A stretch of DNA of 44,893 nt from an uncultured Acidobacteriota bacterium (GCA_902826515.1 CADEFD010000024.1:1-44893); one strand, 5' to 3'; positions 13,268 through 24,682 are shown, counted from the stretch's first letter. Numbers and translations: made by a program. Notes: a model not told the origin generated them from the letters alone.

Positions 13268-14602
13268 ATGGACGCCGCCACGCCCGTCGAGCAGCAGGAA
13301 CGCGAGACCTACCTCGCGCGCACGCCCGCCTCTGCCGCGCTCTTCGCCCGCGCCCGTGAGGTGCTGCCGGGCGGCGACACCCGCACCGGCACGTTCCACG
13401 CGCCGTATCCGCTCTTCGTCTCGCACGGTGAAGGCTGCTGGCTGACCGACGCCGACGGCCGGCGCACGCTCGACACGCTCTACAACTTCACGTCGCTCCT
13501 GCACGGCCACGCCTTCCCGCCGGTGGTCGAGGCCATCCGCACCCAGGCGGCGCGCGGCACCGTGCACGGCACCGCGAACGAGTTGCAGGTCGAACTCGCC
13601 GAGGTGCTGCGCGCGCGTGTGCCGACGGTCGAGCGGCTGCGGTTCTGCAACTCGGGCACCGAGGCCACGATGGGGGCCATCCGCGCCGCCCGCGCCTTCA
13701 CGAAGAAACCGGCCATCCTCAAGATGGCGGGCGGGTATCACGGCTCGCACGATCCCGTGTCGATCGCGATGTCGGCCGCGTCGTCCGACCTGCCGCCGGG
13801 CGTCACGCCGGGGGTCGCCGCCGATGTCGTCATCGGCGGCTTCAACGATCTCGATCGCACCGCCACGCTGATTCGCCGGCACTGCGATCGCCTTGCCGCC
13901 GTCATCGTCGAGCCGATGCTCGGCTCCGGCGCGCTCGTCGCCGATCGCGCGTACCTCGAAGGTCTGCGCGCCGTCACCGCCGAATGTGGCGTGCTGCTCA
14001 TCCTCGACGAGGTGATCACGTTCCGCCTCGGCGTGGGCGGGCTGCAGGAGGTCTTCGGCGTGCGGCCGGATCTCACGAGCTTCGGCAAGATCATGGGCGG
14101 CGGCCTGCCGGTGGGCGCCTTCGGCGGCCGCGCCGACGTCATGGCCACGTTCGATCCGTCGCGCCCGGGCAGCATCAGTCATTCCGGCACCTACAACGGC
14201 AACGCCACGACGATGGCCGCGGGCCTCGCCGCGCTCGCCCATTTCGACCAGACGGCGGTGGCGGCGCTCAATGCCGCCGGCGATCACCTGCGCGCGCGGC
14301 TGAATGACACGATCGCCCGCGAGGACATCGAGGCGGTGGTGACCGGCTACGGCTCGCTCATGCAGCTGCACCTCACGGCGCCGCCCGTGCGCACGCCGGA
14401 GGCCGCCCTCACGGAAGACGTCCGCTTCGTGAAGCTGATGCACCTGGCCCTCGCCAACCGCGACGTCTTCAGCTCGACGCGTCAGCTCTACGTCGTGGCC
14501 ACCGTGATGGGCGAGGCCGAGATCGACCATTTCGCCGGCGCTTTCGCCGATGCGCTCGGTGTCGTGGCCCGGGCCCGGCGCGCCGCCGCGCCGGTTCTCT
14601 GA
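13268..14602 (+). CDS. Class III PLP-dependent aminotransferase (GSA-aminomutase-like)
   Basis: A 444-residue fold-type I PLP enzyme. Motifs include FCNSGTEATMGAIRAAR (phosphate-binding turn), GGYHGSHDPV, ILDEVITFR with the PLP-ring Asp, and TSFGKIMGGGLPVGAFGGR with the Schiff-base lysine. The sequence type is that of glutamate-1-semialdehyde 2,1-aminomutase and its close relatives. No tetrapyrrole gene is nearby, and many bacteria carry such paralogues as amino-acid or beta-amino-acid aminotransferases, so hemL is not asserted. Cytosolic. The ATG at 13268 follows a -10 box by 8 bases. The Nramp-like gene starts 26 bases after the stop. Confidence 0.85.
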   Translation: MDAATPVEQQERETYLARTPASAALFARAREVLPGGDTRTGTFHAPYPLFVSHGEGCWLTDADGRRTLDTLYNFTSLLHGHAFPPVVEAIRTQAARGTVHGTANELQVELAEVLRARVPTVERLRFCNSGTEATMGAIRAARAFTKKPAILKMAGGYHGSHDPVSIAMSAASSDLPPGVTPGVAADVVIGGFNDLDRTATLIRRHCDRLAAVIVEPMLGSGALVADRAYLEGLRAVTAECGVLLILDEVITFRLGVGGLQEVFGVRPDLTSFGKIMGGGLPVGAFGGRADVMATFDPSRPGSISHSGTYNGNATTMAAGLAALAHFDQTAVAALNAAGDHLRARLNDTIAREDIEAVVTGYGSLMQLHLTAPPVRTPEAALTEDVRFVKLMHLALANRDVFSSTRQLYVVATVMGEAEIDHFAGAFADALGVVARARRAAAPVL

Positions 14603-14628
14603 TACCCTTCCCCGCCGAAAGGTCCCCC

Positions 14629-15915
14629 GTGTCGAATCCGTCCGCCCCGAAGCCCGCGCCCACCGTCAGTTTCCTCAAGCTTGCCGGCCCCGGTCTGGTC
14701 GTGGCCGCCACCGGCATCGGTTCGGGCGACGTGGTGTCGGCCACGGTGGGCGGCGCCCGCTACGGCATCGTGCTGCTCTGGGCGATCGCGCTCGGCGCCT
14801 TCTTCAAGTTCGTGCTGAGCGAGGGCATCGCGCGCTGGCAGCTCGCCACCGGCCAGACGGTCATCGAAGGCTGGGCGGAACATCTGCACGCGTCGGTGAA
14901 GATTGTCTTCGGCGTGTATCTGGTGCTGTGGACGATCGCGGTGAGCGCGGCGCTCACGAACGCCTGCGGCCTCGGGCTCGCCAACCTCACCGGCGGCGCC
15001 GTCTCGCAGTCGTGGGGCGCGGTGCTGCACAGCCTCATCGGCTTCGTCTTCGTCTACCTCGGCGGCTACGGCAAGTTCGAGAAGCTGATGAAGATCCTCG
15101 TCGGCGTGATGGGCTTCAGCATCCTGGTCTGCGCGGCGCTCACGATGAACAACCCGGGACCGGCCCTGACCGGCCTCGTGCTGCCGACGATTCCCGGCGG
15201 CAGCGGCACCTACGTGCTCTCGCTCATCGGCGGCATCGGCGGGTCGGTGACGATGCTCTCCTACAACTACTGGATGCGCGAAGAAGGCATGCGCGGCTCC
15301 GGCTACCTCTCGTACGTGCGCGGTGACGTCGCCGTGGCCTACGTCTTCACGGCCCTCTTCGGCATCTCGATCATGCTCATCGCCAACACGGCGTTCTTCG
15401 TGCCCGGCGTCGCGCTGAAGGACGCGGAAGCCGTGCCCCGCATGGCGGCGTTCCTCGGCACGATCCTCGGGCCCTTCGGCATCTGGGCCTACGGGCTCGG
15501 CTTCTGGGCGGCGGTCTTCGCCTCGCTGCTCGGCGTGTGGCAGAGCGTGCCGTATCTCTACGCCGACATCTACGGCGTGATGAAGGGGCTGTCGGTCGCG
15601 GCCCGCGAGGACATCACGAAGGTGACGAGCCGGCCCTATCAGCTCGGCCTCATCTTCATCTCGCTCGTGCCGCTGCCGCTCGCCTTCACCGGCGCGCCGC
15701 TGCTCGTCATCGTGACCTACACGGTCATCGGCAGCCTCTTCGTGCCCTTCCTCGCCGGCACCCTGCTGTATCTGAACAACAAGGTGGACTGGGCCGACCG
15801 GGACGTGCCGAAGAACGCGCTGATGACGAACGTGCTGCTCGTCGCCATCCTCGTGCTGTTCCTGTTCGTCGGCGCCCAGGAAGCGATGAACGCGCTCAAG
15901 CGCATCATGGGCTGA
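14629..15915 (+). CDS. Nramp-related transporter lacking the DPGN motif
   Basis: A 428-residue integral membrane protein of the Nramp/LeuT fold with about 11 helices. The N-terminal helix begins GPGLVVAATGIGSGD, aligning with the GPG...DPGN region of metal-transporting Nramps. The metal ligands Asp and Asn are replaced (DPGN becomes GSGD). In helix 6, where Nramps have MPH, this protein reads SVTMLSYNYWM: the Met may be kept, the Pro-His are not. A divergent substrate is therefore likely. GTG start at 14629 with a purine-rich AAAGG about 7 bases upstream. It may be transcribed with the aminotransferase before it or stand alone; the hydrolase gene starts 43 bases after its stop. Confidence 0.82.
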   Translation: MSNPSAPKPAPTVSFLKLAGPGLVVAATGIGSGDVVSATVGGARYGIVLLWAIALGAFFKFVLSEGIARWQLATGQTVIEGWAEHLHASVKIVFGVYLVLWTIAVSAALTNACGLGLANLTGGAVSQSWGAVLHSLIGFVFVYLGGYGKFEKLMKILVGVMGFSILVCAALTMNNPGPALTGLVLPTIPGGSGTYVLSLIGGIGGSVTMLSYNYWMREEGMRGSGYLSYVRGDVAVAYVFTALFGISIMLIANTAFFVPGVALKDAEAVPRMAAFLGTILGPFGIWAYGLGFWAAVFASLLGVWQSVPYLYADIYGVMKGLSVAAREDITKVTSRPYQLGLIFISLVPLPLAFTGAPLLVIVTYTVIGSLFVPFLAGTLLYLNNKVDWADRDVPKNALMTNVLLVAILVLFLFVGAQEAMNALKRIMG

Positions 15916-15958
15916 GCCCGTCCGGACAGGCCGCGCCGGGCGCGGAATCTGTGCGACC

Positions 15959-17290
15959 ATGCCTCCTGTCATGTCGCAGACCCTCGTGGCCGCCGTCCTT
16001 CTCGTCGCCGCTGCCCTGCAGCCCGACTTCGACTCGATGCTCATCGCCGGCAGCCGGGCGCTCGTGGAGGCGCTCTTCGCCGGGCGGCCCGGGCCGATGG
16101 TGGCGAAGTTCGACGACCAGATGAAGGCGGCGCTCTCCGAGGCGCAGCTCACGCAGGCCATCACGTCGGTGCAGCAGCAGGCCGGCGCCTTCCGCGGCAT
16201 CACCGATGCGCGGGTCTCGGAACAGGGCGGCATGCGCGGCGTCGTGCTGGTGTGCGACTTCGCCGGCGGGCCGGTGGACGTCACGGTGGTGTGGGGCGGC
16301 AAGGCGCAGGTGGTCGGTCTCAACATCCGGCCGGCGATGGTCGTGACGGAATACACGCCGCCCGCCTACGTCACCTACGCGAACTTCAAGGAATCGGCCG
16401 TCACGGTCGATGCCGGCACCGGCTGGTCGCTGCCGGGCACACTCGCCATGCCGGTGGGCGACGGGCCGTTCCCCGCCGTGGTACTCGTGCATGGCTCGGG
16501 CCCTGCCGATCGCGACGCGTCGTTCGGGCCCAACCGCCCGTTTCGCGACATCGCCTGGGGCCTCGCCTCCCGCGGCATCGCCGTGCTGCGCTACGACAAA
16601 CGCACGCTGGCGCACCGCTCGCGCATCCAGGCGCTTACGACCTTCACCGTGCAGGACGAAACCATCGACGACGCGCTCGCCGCCGTGAAGGTGCTGCGCG
16701 AGACACCGGGCGTCCGCCAGGACCGCATCTTCGTCGCCGGCCACAGCCTGGGCGGCATGCTGGCGCCGCGCATCGGTGCGGCCGATCCGAAACTCGGCGG
16801 GCTCATCGTGCTGGCCGGCGCCGTGCGTCCGCTGGCCGACTCGATCCTGTCGCAGACGCGGTATCTCGCCGAGGTGGACGGCACGGTGTCGGACGACGAA
16901 AAGACGCAGATCGCGGACGCGGAGGCCATCGTCGCGCGCGTGAAGACGCTCAAGCCGGGGGATCCGCCGCTCACGGGCCCGCTCGCGAGCGGCCCGGCCT
17001 CGTATGTGATCGACCTGCGCGGGTATGATCCGCCAGCCGCGGCCAAAGCCCTGTCGTTGCCCATGCTCGTGCTGCAGGGCGAACGCGACTATCAGGTCAC
17101 GATGGACGACTTCGCCGCCTGGCGCGCCGCGCTCGGCGGCCGCGCCGACGTGCGGCTCACCTCCTATCCGGCGCTCAACCATCTGCTGATGACCGGCACC
17201 GGCAAGAGCACGCCGGCCGAGTACCGCATCGAAGGCCACGTGGACGACGCGGTCGTGCGCGACATCGTCGCCTGGGTGACCGCGCGCTGA
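15959..17290 (+). CDS. Exported alpha/beta hydrolase with N-terminal DUF3887-like domain
   Basis: A 443-residue serine hydrolase. A signal peptide ([15 protein letters not shown]) is followed by an NTF2-like DUF3887-type domain (about 20-125) and an alpha/beta hydrolase domain (about 140-440). HGSGPADRD is the oxyanion region, GHSLGG the nucleophile elbow, QGERDYQV holds the acid and LNHLL the histidine. It is probably a periplasmic esterase or peptidase of the S9/dienelactone type. The ATG at 15959 is used; the ATG at 15971 would shorten the n-region by four residues and is equally plausible. Its TGA overlaps the ATG of glcD (TGATG), indicating coupling with the oxidase operon. Confidence 0.85.
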   Translation: MPPVMSQTLVAAVLLVAAALQPDFDSMLIAGSRALVEALFAGRPGPMVAKFDDQMKAALSEAQLTQAITSVQQQAGAFRGITDARVSEQGGMRGVVLVCDFAGGPVDVTVVWGGKAQVVGLNIRPAMVVTEYTPPAYVTYANFKESAVTVDAGTGWSLPGTLAMPVGDGPFPAVVLVHGSGPADRDASFGPNRPFRDIAWGLASRGIAVLRYDKRTLAHRSRIQALTTFTVQDETIDDALAAVKVLRETPGVRQDRIFVAGHSLGGMLAPRIGAADPKLGGLIVLAGAVRPLADSILSQTRYLAEVDGTVSDDEKTQIADAEAIVARVKTLKPGDPPLTGPLASGPASYVIDLRGYDPPAAAKALSLPMLVLQGERDYQVTMDDFAAWRAALGGRADVRLTSYPALNHLLMTGTGKSTPAEYRIEGHVDDAVVRDIVAWVTAR

Positions 17291-18666
17291 TGGACCTCAC
17301 GACGGCGCTCGCGGCGATCTATCCGCCCGACCGGCTGCTCACGCGCGCAAGCGCGCTCGCCTCCTACGAGAGCGACGCCCTCACGGCCTTCCGCACGCGG
17401 CCGCTCGCCGTCGTGCTCGCCGAAACGCGTCAGGAGGTCATCGACACGGTGCGCCTCTGCCACGCCGCCGGTGTGCCGTTCGTGGCCCGCGGATCCGGCA
17501 CGAGCCTCTCGGGTGGATCGGTGCCGCTCGACGACGGCATCGTCATCGCCCTCAACCGCCTGAACCGCATCGTGCGCCTCGATCCGGTGGACCGCATCGC
17601 CGTCGTCGAACCCGGCGTCATCAACCTCGACATCTCGGCGGCCGCCGAACCCTTCGGGCTCTACTACGCGCCCGACCCGTCGAGCCAGTCGGTGTGCACG
17701 ATCGGCGGAAACGTGGCATTCAACTCCGGCGGCGCGCACTGCTTCCGGCACGGCATGACGGCCAACCACGTGCTCGGCCTCGAGGTCGTGCTGCCGGACG
17801 GCGAGGTGGTGCGGCTCGGCGGCGACAGCGTGGAAGACGTGGGACCCGATCTCGCCGGACTCTTCGTGGGATCGGAAGGCCTCTTCGGCGTGGCCCTCGA
17901 GGTGACGGTACGCCTGCTGCCGCGGCCGGAGTCCTACCGCACGGTGCTGGCGAGCTACACCTCGCTCCAGGCCGCCGGCGACGCCGTGACACGCATCATC
18001 GCCGCGGGACTGCTGCCGGGCGCGATGGAGATTATGGATCGCCTCGCGATGGACGCCGCCGAAGCCGCGGTGCACGCGGGTTATCCGCCCGGCGCCGCCG
18101 CCGTGCTGCTCGTCGAGCTCGAAGGTGATGCCGCGCAGGCGGAGGCGGAACTGGCGCGGCTCAGCGCCGTGCTCGAGGCGTCGGGGCCGTCGCACGTGCA
18201 CATTGCCGCCAACGCCGAGGAGCGCGCGCTCCTCTGGAAGGGCCGCAAGTGTGCCTTCTCCGCCGTCGGCCGCCTGAGCCCCGACTTCATCGTGCAGGAC
18301 GGCGTGGTGCCGCGCACGAAGCTGGGCGACGCGCTCGTCGCCATCGAGCAACTCTCGCGGCAGCACGGCGTGCGCGTGGCCAACGTGTTCCATGCCGGCG
18401 ACGGCAACCTGCATCCGCTCATCCTCTACGACGGCCGCGAGCCCGGCGCGCTCGCACGCGCCGAGGCCCTCGCCACCGACATCCTGCGGCTGTGCATCCG
18501 TCTTGGCGGGTCGATCACCGGCGAACATGGCGTGGGCCTCGAGAAGCGCGCGTTCCTGCCCGAGATGTATCGCCCGGAGGACATCGCGTTCATGCAGCGC
18601 CTGCGCGAGTCGGTGGACGGGCGGCGCCTCGCCAATCGCGGCAAGATGCTGGAGACGCCGGCGTGA
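17290..18666 (+). CDS. glcD: FAD-linked glycolate/D-lactate oxidase subunit GlcD
   Basis: A 458-residue flavoprotein of the VAO/FAD_binding_4 family. FAD-binding signatures are [13 protein letters not shown] (about 69-81), the [13 protein letters not shown] segment and [18 protein letters not shown]. The C-terminal cap carries the catalytic-region histidines in [14 protein letters not shown] and [14 protein letters not shown]. It oxidises 2-hydroxy acids (glycolate, D-lactate), passing electrons to GlcE/GlcF and the quinone pool at the membrane. It is coupled to the hydrolase upstream (TGATG) and to glcE downstream (GTGA). With larA in the operon, lactate is the likelier substrate, but this is inference. 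Confidence 0.92.
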   Translation: MDLTTALAAIYPPDRLLTRASALASYESDALTAFRTRPLAVVLAETRQEVIDTVRLCHAAGVPFVARGSGTSLSGGSVPLDDGIVIALNRLNRIVRLDPVDRIAVVEPGVINLDISAAAEPFGLYYAPDPSSQSVCTIGGNVAFNSGGAHCFRHGMTANHVLGLEVVLPDGEVVRLGGDSVEDVGPDLAGLFVGSEGLFGVALEVTVRLLPRPESYRTVLASYTSLQAAGDAVTRIIAAGLLPGAMEIMDRLAMDAAEAAVHAGYPPGAAAVLLVELEGDAAQAEAELARLSAVLEASGPSHVHIAANAEERALLWKGRKCAFSAVGRLSPDFIVQDGVVPRTKLGDALVAIEQLSRQHGVRVANVFHAGDGNLHPLILYDGREPGALARAEALATDILRLCIRLGGSITGEHGVGLEKRAFLPEMYRPEDIAFMQRLRESVDGRRLANRGKMLETPA

Positions 18667-19742
18667 CCGTCACGACGCCTGCCACGCTCGACGCGCTGGC
18701 CGACGCCGTCGCGACTACGGCGCCCGCGCCGCTGCGAATTGCCGGCGGCGGCACGACGCGGCCGTGGCGGCACAACGGCGCGCCGCCCGGCGTCGACGTG
18801 ATCGCCCTTGGCGCCCTCTCGGGCCTCACCGCCTACGACCCGGCGGAGTGCGTGGTGACGGTGCTCGCGGGCACGCCCGTGCGACATCTGACAGACACGC
18901 TTGCGGTCCACGGGCAATACCTCCCGTGGGACCCGCCGATCGCCGGCGACGGCGCCACCGTGGGCGGCATGCTGGCGTCGGGGCTGAGCGGCCCGGGCCG
19001 CTATCGTTACGGCGGCGTGCGCGATTTCGTGATCGGCGCGCGCGTGGTGGATGGCCGCGGCCGTCTCATCGCGAGCGGCGGCCAGGTGGTGAAGAACGCT
19101 GCCGGGTTCCTGCTCCACCATGCGCTCGTCGGCAGCGCCGGACGCCTGGGCGTCATCGCCGAGGTCAGCCTGAAGGTGTTCCCGCGCGCCGAGGCCACCC
19201 GCACACTCGTGGCCCGCGCGTCATCGCTCGCCGGCGCACTCGCCGCGCACGAGCGGCTGCGCCTGGCGAATCTTGACCTCGACGCGCTCGATCTCGACGC
19301 GACGTCCGCGGTCGTCTCGGCGCGGCTTGCCGGCGCCGCTGATGCACTCGACGCCCGCGCCGCCAGGGCCGCCCGGGCACTGGCGCACGCGGTTGAGACA
19401 CTGACGGGCGCCGACGAGGCGCGGCACTGGCAGGCGCTGTCACTCGCCGCCTGGCCGGCAACGGGCGCCACGGTGAAGGTGCCGGCCGCGCCGTCGCGCC
19501 TCACCGCGATCCTCGCCACGCTGATGCCGCTCGGGCCCTGCCGTCTCTCGGCAGGCGGCGCCGTGGCCTTCCTCCACAGCACGCAGCCGCTCGACGCCCT
19601 CCAGGACGCGTTCGCCGCCGCGCACCTGCGCGGCGCGGTCGTGCGCGGACCCGACGCCGGTACGCCCCTCGGCATCCGCCACGCCCCCGCGTTCGCCGAC
19701 CGCGTGCGGGCCTCGCTCGATCCCGACGGCCGCTTCCGCTAG
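18663..19742 (+). CDS. glcE: FAD-binding subunit GlcE
   Basis: A 359-residue FAD_binding_4 protein, shorter than GlcD and lacking the catalytic cap, as expected for GlcE. Motifs are [15 protein letters not shown] near the N-terminus, [20 protein letters not shown], and [19 protein letters not shown] with [12 protein letters not shown]. The stretch at about 190-260 is unusually alanine-rich with Leu-Asp repeats ([10 protein letters not shown]) and poorly conserved. GTG start overlaps the glcD stop (GTGA). It pairs with GlcD and GlcF in a three-subunit oxidase. Confidence 0.88.
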   Translation: MTVTTPATLDALADAVATTAPAPLRIAGGGTTRPWRHNGAPPGVDVIALGALSGLTAYDPAECVVTVLAGTPVRHLTDTLAVHGQYLPWDPPIAGDGATVGGMLASGLSGPGRYRYGGVRDFVIGARVVDGRGRLIASGGQVVKNAAGFLLHHALVGSAGRLGVIAEVSLKVFPRAEATRTLVARASSLAGALAAHERLRLANLDLDALDLDATSAVVSARLAGAADALDARAARAARALAHAVETLTGADEARHWQALSLAAWPATGATVKVPAAPSRLTAILATLMPLGPCRLSAGGAVAFLHSTQPLDALQDAFAAAHLRGAVVRGPDAGTPLGIRHAPAFADRVRASLDPDGRFR

Positions 19743-19747
19743 ATCCC

Positions 19748-20971
<1,224 letters not shown>

Positions 20972-20974
20972 CGC

Positions 20975-22240
20975 ATGCGCCTCCTCCTCGATTACGGCAG
21001 CGACGGTCTGCCGGTGGACGTGCCCGACGACCGCACCGTGGTCGTCGCGCCCCGCCACACGCCTGCCGTCGCCGACGCGCGCGCCGCACTCGACGAGGCC
21101 CTCGCGCGGCCCACCGCCGGACCGCCACTGGCCGCGCTGGTGGCGCCGGGCCAGCGGGTGGCCATCTCCATCTGCGACGTCACCCGCGCGCAGCCGCGCC
21201 AGGTGATGGTGGAGGCGATCCTCGCCGCGCTGCCCGGCACGCGGCTCGACGACGTGACGCTGCTCGTCGCGACCGGCACACATCGCGCCAACACGCCCGA
21301 GGAACTCGCGCGGATGCTCGGCGCGGATCTGGTGGCCCGCTGCCACATCGTCAACCACGATGCCCGCGACGAAGGCGCGCTCACCTTCGCCGGCACGACG
21401 TCACGCGGCGTGCCGGTGTGGCTCAACCGCCACTGGCTCGAGGCCGACGTGCGTCTGACGACCGGCTTCGTCGAGCCGCATTTCTTCGCCGGCTTCAGCG
21501 GCGGACCGAAGATGGTCGCGCCGGGCCTGGCCGGACTCGCCACCACGCTCGTGCTGCACGACGCCCGGCACATCGGGCACGCCAACGCCGTGTGGGGCAT
21601 CACCCAGGGCAACCCGGTGCATGACGACGTGCGCGAGATCGCCGCGCTCACGGGCGTGACCTTCGCCGTGGACGTGGCTCTCAACCGCGATCAGGCCATC
21701 ACGCACGTCTTCTCGGGCGCGCTGCTCGACGAACACGCCGCCGCGTGCGCCTTCGTGAAGGACACGGCGATGTGTCCGGTGGACGGCCTCTTCGACGTCG
21801 TGCTCACGACCAACTCCGGCTTCCCGCTCGACCAGAATCTCTATCAGGCGGTGAAGGGGATGTCGGCGGCAGCCTGCATCGTGAAACCCGGCGGCACGAT
21901 CGTGTGCGCGGCGGAGTGCCGAGACGGCGTGCCCGATCACGGCCCATACGGCCGCCTGCTGCGGCAGCGGCGCTCACCCGCCGAGCTGCTGGAGATGGTG
22001 GAGGCGCCGGGCTTCGCCGAACAGGACGCCTGGCAGGTGCAGGTGCAGGCGCTCATCCAGCGCAAGGCGCGCGTGCTCGTGAAGGCCGACGGGCTCACCC
22101 ACGAGCAGCTCCGCCAGGCGCACTTCGAGCCGGTGACCGACGTGGGCATGGCGGTGCGTGAAGCGCTGGGCCAGGCCGGCCCCGGCGCCACGCTGGCCGT
22201 GCTCCCGCATGGCCCGCAGACGATCCCTTACGTGCGCTGA
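20975..22240 (+). CDS. larA: Nickel-dependent lactate racemase family protein LarA
   Basis: A 421-residue LarA homologue. With a constant offset of five residues from the characterised Lactiplantibacillus enzyme (numbering from memory), the key positions are all present. His103 lies in ATGTHR, His169 in VEPHFFAG, the pincer-cofactor lysine Lys179 in GFSGGPK and His195 in LVLHDARH. The family interconverts 2-hydroxy-acid enantiomers using the nickel-pincer nucleotide made by LarB, LarC and LarE, none of which is in this window. It starts 3 bases after glcF, so it would supply the enantiomer that GlcDEF oxidises. It could equally act on another 2-hydroxy acid. Confidence 0.9.
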   Translation: MRLLLDYGSDGLPVDVPDDRTVVVAPRHTPAVADARAALDEALARPTAGPPLAALVAPGQRVAISICDVTRAQPRQVMVEAILAALPGTRLDDVTLLVATGTHRANTPEELARMLGADLVARCHIVNHDARDEGALTFAGTTSRGVPVWLNRHWLEADVRLTTGFVEPHFFAGFSGGPKMVAPGLAGLATTLVLHDARHIGHANAVWGITQGNPVHDDVREIAALTGVTFAVDVALNRDQAITHVFSGALLDEHAAACAFVKDTAMCPVDGLFDVVLTTNSGFPLDQNLYQAVKGMSAAACIVKPGGTIVCAAECRDGVPDHGPYGRLLRQRRSPAELLEMVEAPGFAEQDAWQVQVQALIQRKARVLVKADGLTHEQLRQAHFEPVTDVGMAVREALGQAGPGATLAVLPHGPQTIPYVR

Positions 22241-22247
22241 GTAGCCG

Positions 22248-23435
22248 ATGTCTCGTTCGCTGCTGCCGTTCGCGGTCTGGCTCGTGCTCGCCGCCGCGCC
22301 TGCACTCATCGCGCAGGCGCCCCCGACGGTCGTCGAGGTCTCGGCCTCCCTCCACGTGCTGGTGCGGCTCTCCGACGGCTCGGTCATGGCCCTCGGCGAG
22401 AACCGCGCCGGGCAGGCCGCCCGGCCGCCAGTCATCCGCCGGTTCCTGGCGGCGGCGCGCGTCGAGCTGCCGGCCGCGGCCGTGCAGGTCGTCGCCGACG
22501 AAGACACGTCGTACGCCCGGCTCGAGGATGGCACGGTGTGGGCGTGGGGGCGCGGTTACGAACGGCAGCTCGGCGCCGCCGTGAACGGCCCCACCGGCAG
22601 CGATCGCCACACACCGGCGCCCGTACCCGGACTGACCGACGTCGTCGAGATCGCGGCGCGCGGCAACGTCGCGCTGGCGGTGCTGAAGGACGGCACCGTG
22701 CGCGCGTGGGGCGTGCTGCCCGAGGTGCTCCGGGGGAAGACCCCGGAGTTTCCGGGTGTCGCCCCGCCCGTGCCGGTGGCCGGGCTCGCTGAGATCGTGC
22801 ACATCGTCGGCGGCGCGCAGGGCTTCGCGATGGCCCGCGACGGGCGTGTCTTCGGGTGGGGCAACAACAGACGCGGCGGCCTCGGGCTGGGCCGCGTGTC
22901 GAACGACATCCTTCCGCCCACGGAGGTGCCCGCGTTGAAAGACGTGGTGTCGCTGGCGGTGGGCGCGGCGGCAAACGCCGCGGTGACGCGTGAGGGCCGT
23001 GTGCTCACCTGGGGCCACAACGAACAGGCGAACCTCGGCGACGGCGGACATGTGGATCCGGACGATCCGGCGCAGCCCACGCCGGCGCCGGTCAAGGGCA
23101 TCACCGACGCCGTCGAGGTGAAGGCCGGGAGCTACGGCCGCCACATCATGGTGCGCCGCCGGAACGGCACGCTCATCGGCTGGGGCAACAGCGACTGGGG
23201 GCAGCTCGGCGCCGGCATCTCGGGCGACTTCCAGCCACTGCCCACCCCAGTGAAGCTGCCCGGCGTGGAGGCTTACTGGCTGGGGGGCAACTTCTCCTTC
23301 GCCCGCACGACCGACGGCACGCTGTGGTTCTGGGGAGAGGAATCCGCGGCGCGCCGCCTCGTGGCGGCCGCCGGCAATCAGCGCGTGCCGGCGCGCGTGC
23401 CGGTCGAGAAGTACCTGCCGGCGCCGCCGCAGTAG
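22248..23435 (+). CDS. Exported RCC1-repeat protein
   Basis: A 395-residue protein with a signal peptide (LPFAVWLVLAAAPALIAQ). About six to seven RCC1/BLIP-II-type propeller repeats follow, each with the pattern D-G-(T/R)-V-(W/F)-(A/G)-W-G, for example LEDGTVWAWGRGYERQLG, REGRVLTWGHNEQANLGDGG and RRNGTLIGWGNSDWGQLGAG. Such proteins form seven-bladed propellers that bind other proteins; no enzyme function is implied. It starts 7 bases after larA, at the end of the hydroxy-acid operon. Why a secreted propeller sits there is unclear. It converges with the molybdoenzyme gene 26 bases away. Confidence 0.85.
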   Translation: MSRSLLPFAVWLVLAAAPALIAQAPPTVVEVSASLHVLVRLSDGSVMALGENRAGQAARPPVIRRFLAAARVELPAAAVQVVADEDTSYARLEDGTVWAWGRGYERQLGAAVNGPTGSDRHTPAPVPGLTDVVEIAARGNVALAVLKDGTVRAWGVLPEVLRGKTPEFPGVAPPVPVAGLAEIVHIVGGAQGFAMARDGRVFGWGNNRRGGLGLGRVSNDILPPTEVPALKDVVSLAVGAAANAAVTREGRVLTWGHNEQANLGDGGHVDPDDPAQPTPAPVKGITDAVEVKAGSYGRHIMVRRRNGTLIGWGNSDWGQLGAGISGDFQPLPTPVKLPGVEAYWLGGNFSFARTTDGTLWFWGEESAARRLVAAAGNQRVPARVPVEKYLPAPPQ

Positions 23436-23461
23436 CGGCAGCGGCGCGCGTCAGCCCGCGC

Positions 23462-24682
23462 TCAGGCCTCGACGCGGATTTCGCGCGTCCACTGCGAATT
23501 GTCTTCGCGGCCGCTCGCGATTTCGGCGTCGCGTTCCGCCTTCGTGGGCTGCACCTTCCCCTGCGCGTCGATGGCCCGCGCCACGACGGTGTGCGTGCCG
23601 GGCGTCAGATTCGCCGTGGTGAACGACCAGAGCACCCAGCCGTACTTCGCTCTGTTCGGCAGGCGCGTCGCGGCGGCCGGCAGCGGATCGATCGTGGCCG
23701 CCTGCCACGGTCCGCCGTCCACCGACACTTCCACCGCCTTGATCGGCGCCTGTCCGCCCCAGGCCGGACCCGCGATCCGGTACTGCCAGTCGGCGCCGCG
23801 CTTCGTCCGTGTGACCCGCGCGACAATCGACTTGAGACGGTTCTTCGAGATCGACGTGTCGATCCACATCGGCCCGTCGGGCGTCGCGACCGACCGCAGC
23901 GACAGGTAGTTGCGCACCTGGTGCTGGCCCTCGTAGCGGCGGTCGAGCACTTCGATGCGGCCGAGCCACTTGACCTGCGTCATGCCATACCAGCCGGGCA
24001 CGAGCAGGCGCACCGGAAAACCCTGGTCGCGCGGAATCGGCTGGCCGTTCAGCGCGAAGGCCAGCATGGTGTCGGGATGCAGCGCATCGAGGAGGTGGAT
24101 GGCGCGGCCGTGCGGCGCGGCGTATTCGCGATTGCCGGCCTGGAATTTCTTCTCCTTCTCCATGTCGAGGCCGAGGAAGAGCACCTCGCGGGCCTCCGGC
24201 GCGAGGCCCGCCTCCTCGAGGATCGACTTGAGGCCCACGCCGGTCCAGACGCCGTTCGAGAGCAGGCCGGCCATGCGGTTGGGCCGCGTCGAGTTGCCGG
24301 AACACTCGAGTGTGACGGCTTCGTCGCGGCGATCGCGACGGGCCTTCAGCTCGTCGAGCGTGAACTCGAGCGGCGTCTTCACGAAGCCGCCGACGCGCAG
24401 CCGGTAGGCCGCGGCGTCCACCTCGGGCGACGTGGTCTGGCCGAAGGCATAGTGTTCGTCGTTCGGTGTCGCCCAGCTCGTGAGCTGGCGCAGGTCCACG
24501 CAGCGCACGCGCGGCGTCGCCTCGGAGGCCAGGATCCGGAAGGCGTCGGTGTAGTCGGTGAGCGCGACGAGCTCCTCGCCGCCCTGCCGTGCCCAGGCCG
24601 ATTCCGGGATTCCCAGCGACGCCAGCCACGCCAGGCCGGCCGCACTCTGCGCGATCATCTCTCGACGGGTGGACTCGCTCAC
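23462..24682 (-). CDS. Sulfite-oxidase-family molybdopterin enzyme
   Basis: A 406-residue protein. A twin-arginine signal (STRREMIAQSAAGLAWLASLG) is followed by a SUOX-type molybdopterin domain (about 60-270) and a Mo-co dimerisation domain of Ig-like fold (about 280-405). The molybdenum-ligand cysteine is in LECSGNSTR, and PVRLLVPGWYGM with VKWLGRIEV are typical of the family. There is no haem domain, so electrons go to a separate carrier, possibly a cytochrome c. Tat export places it in the periplasm. The GTG start has GAGGAG 6 bases upstream. Sulfite is the usual substrate, but the bacterial family is broad. Confidence 0.9.
   Translation of the reverse strand: MSESTRREMIAQSAAGLAWLASLGIPESAWARQGGEELVALTDYTDAFRILASEATPRVRCVDLRQLTSWATPNDEHYAFGQTTSPEVDAAAYRLRVGGFVKTPLEFTLDELKARRDRRDEAVTLECSGNSTRPNRMAGLLSNGVWTGVGLKSILEEAGLAPEAREVLFLGLDMEKEKKFQAGNREYAAPHGRAIHLLDALHPDTMLAFALNGQPIPRDQGFPVRLLVPGWYGMTQVKWLGRIEVLDRRYEGQHQVRNYLSLRSVATPDGPMWIDTSISKNRLKSIVARVTRTKRGADWQYRIAGPAWGGQAPIKAVEVSVDGGPWQAATIDPLPAAATRLPNRAKYGWVLWSFTTANLTPGTHTVVARAIDAQGKVQPTKAERDAEIASGREDNSQWTREIRVEA

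Noticed and set aside
13268..14602. Assignment as hemL (glutamate-1-semialdehyde aminomutase)
   Set aside because: The fold and motifs fit, but no tetrapyrrole genes are adjacent and paralogues with other functions are common, so only the family is claimed.
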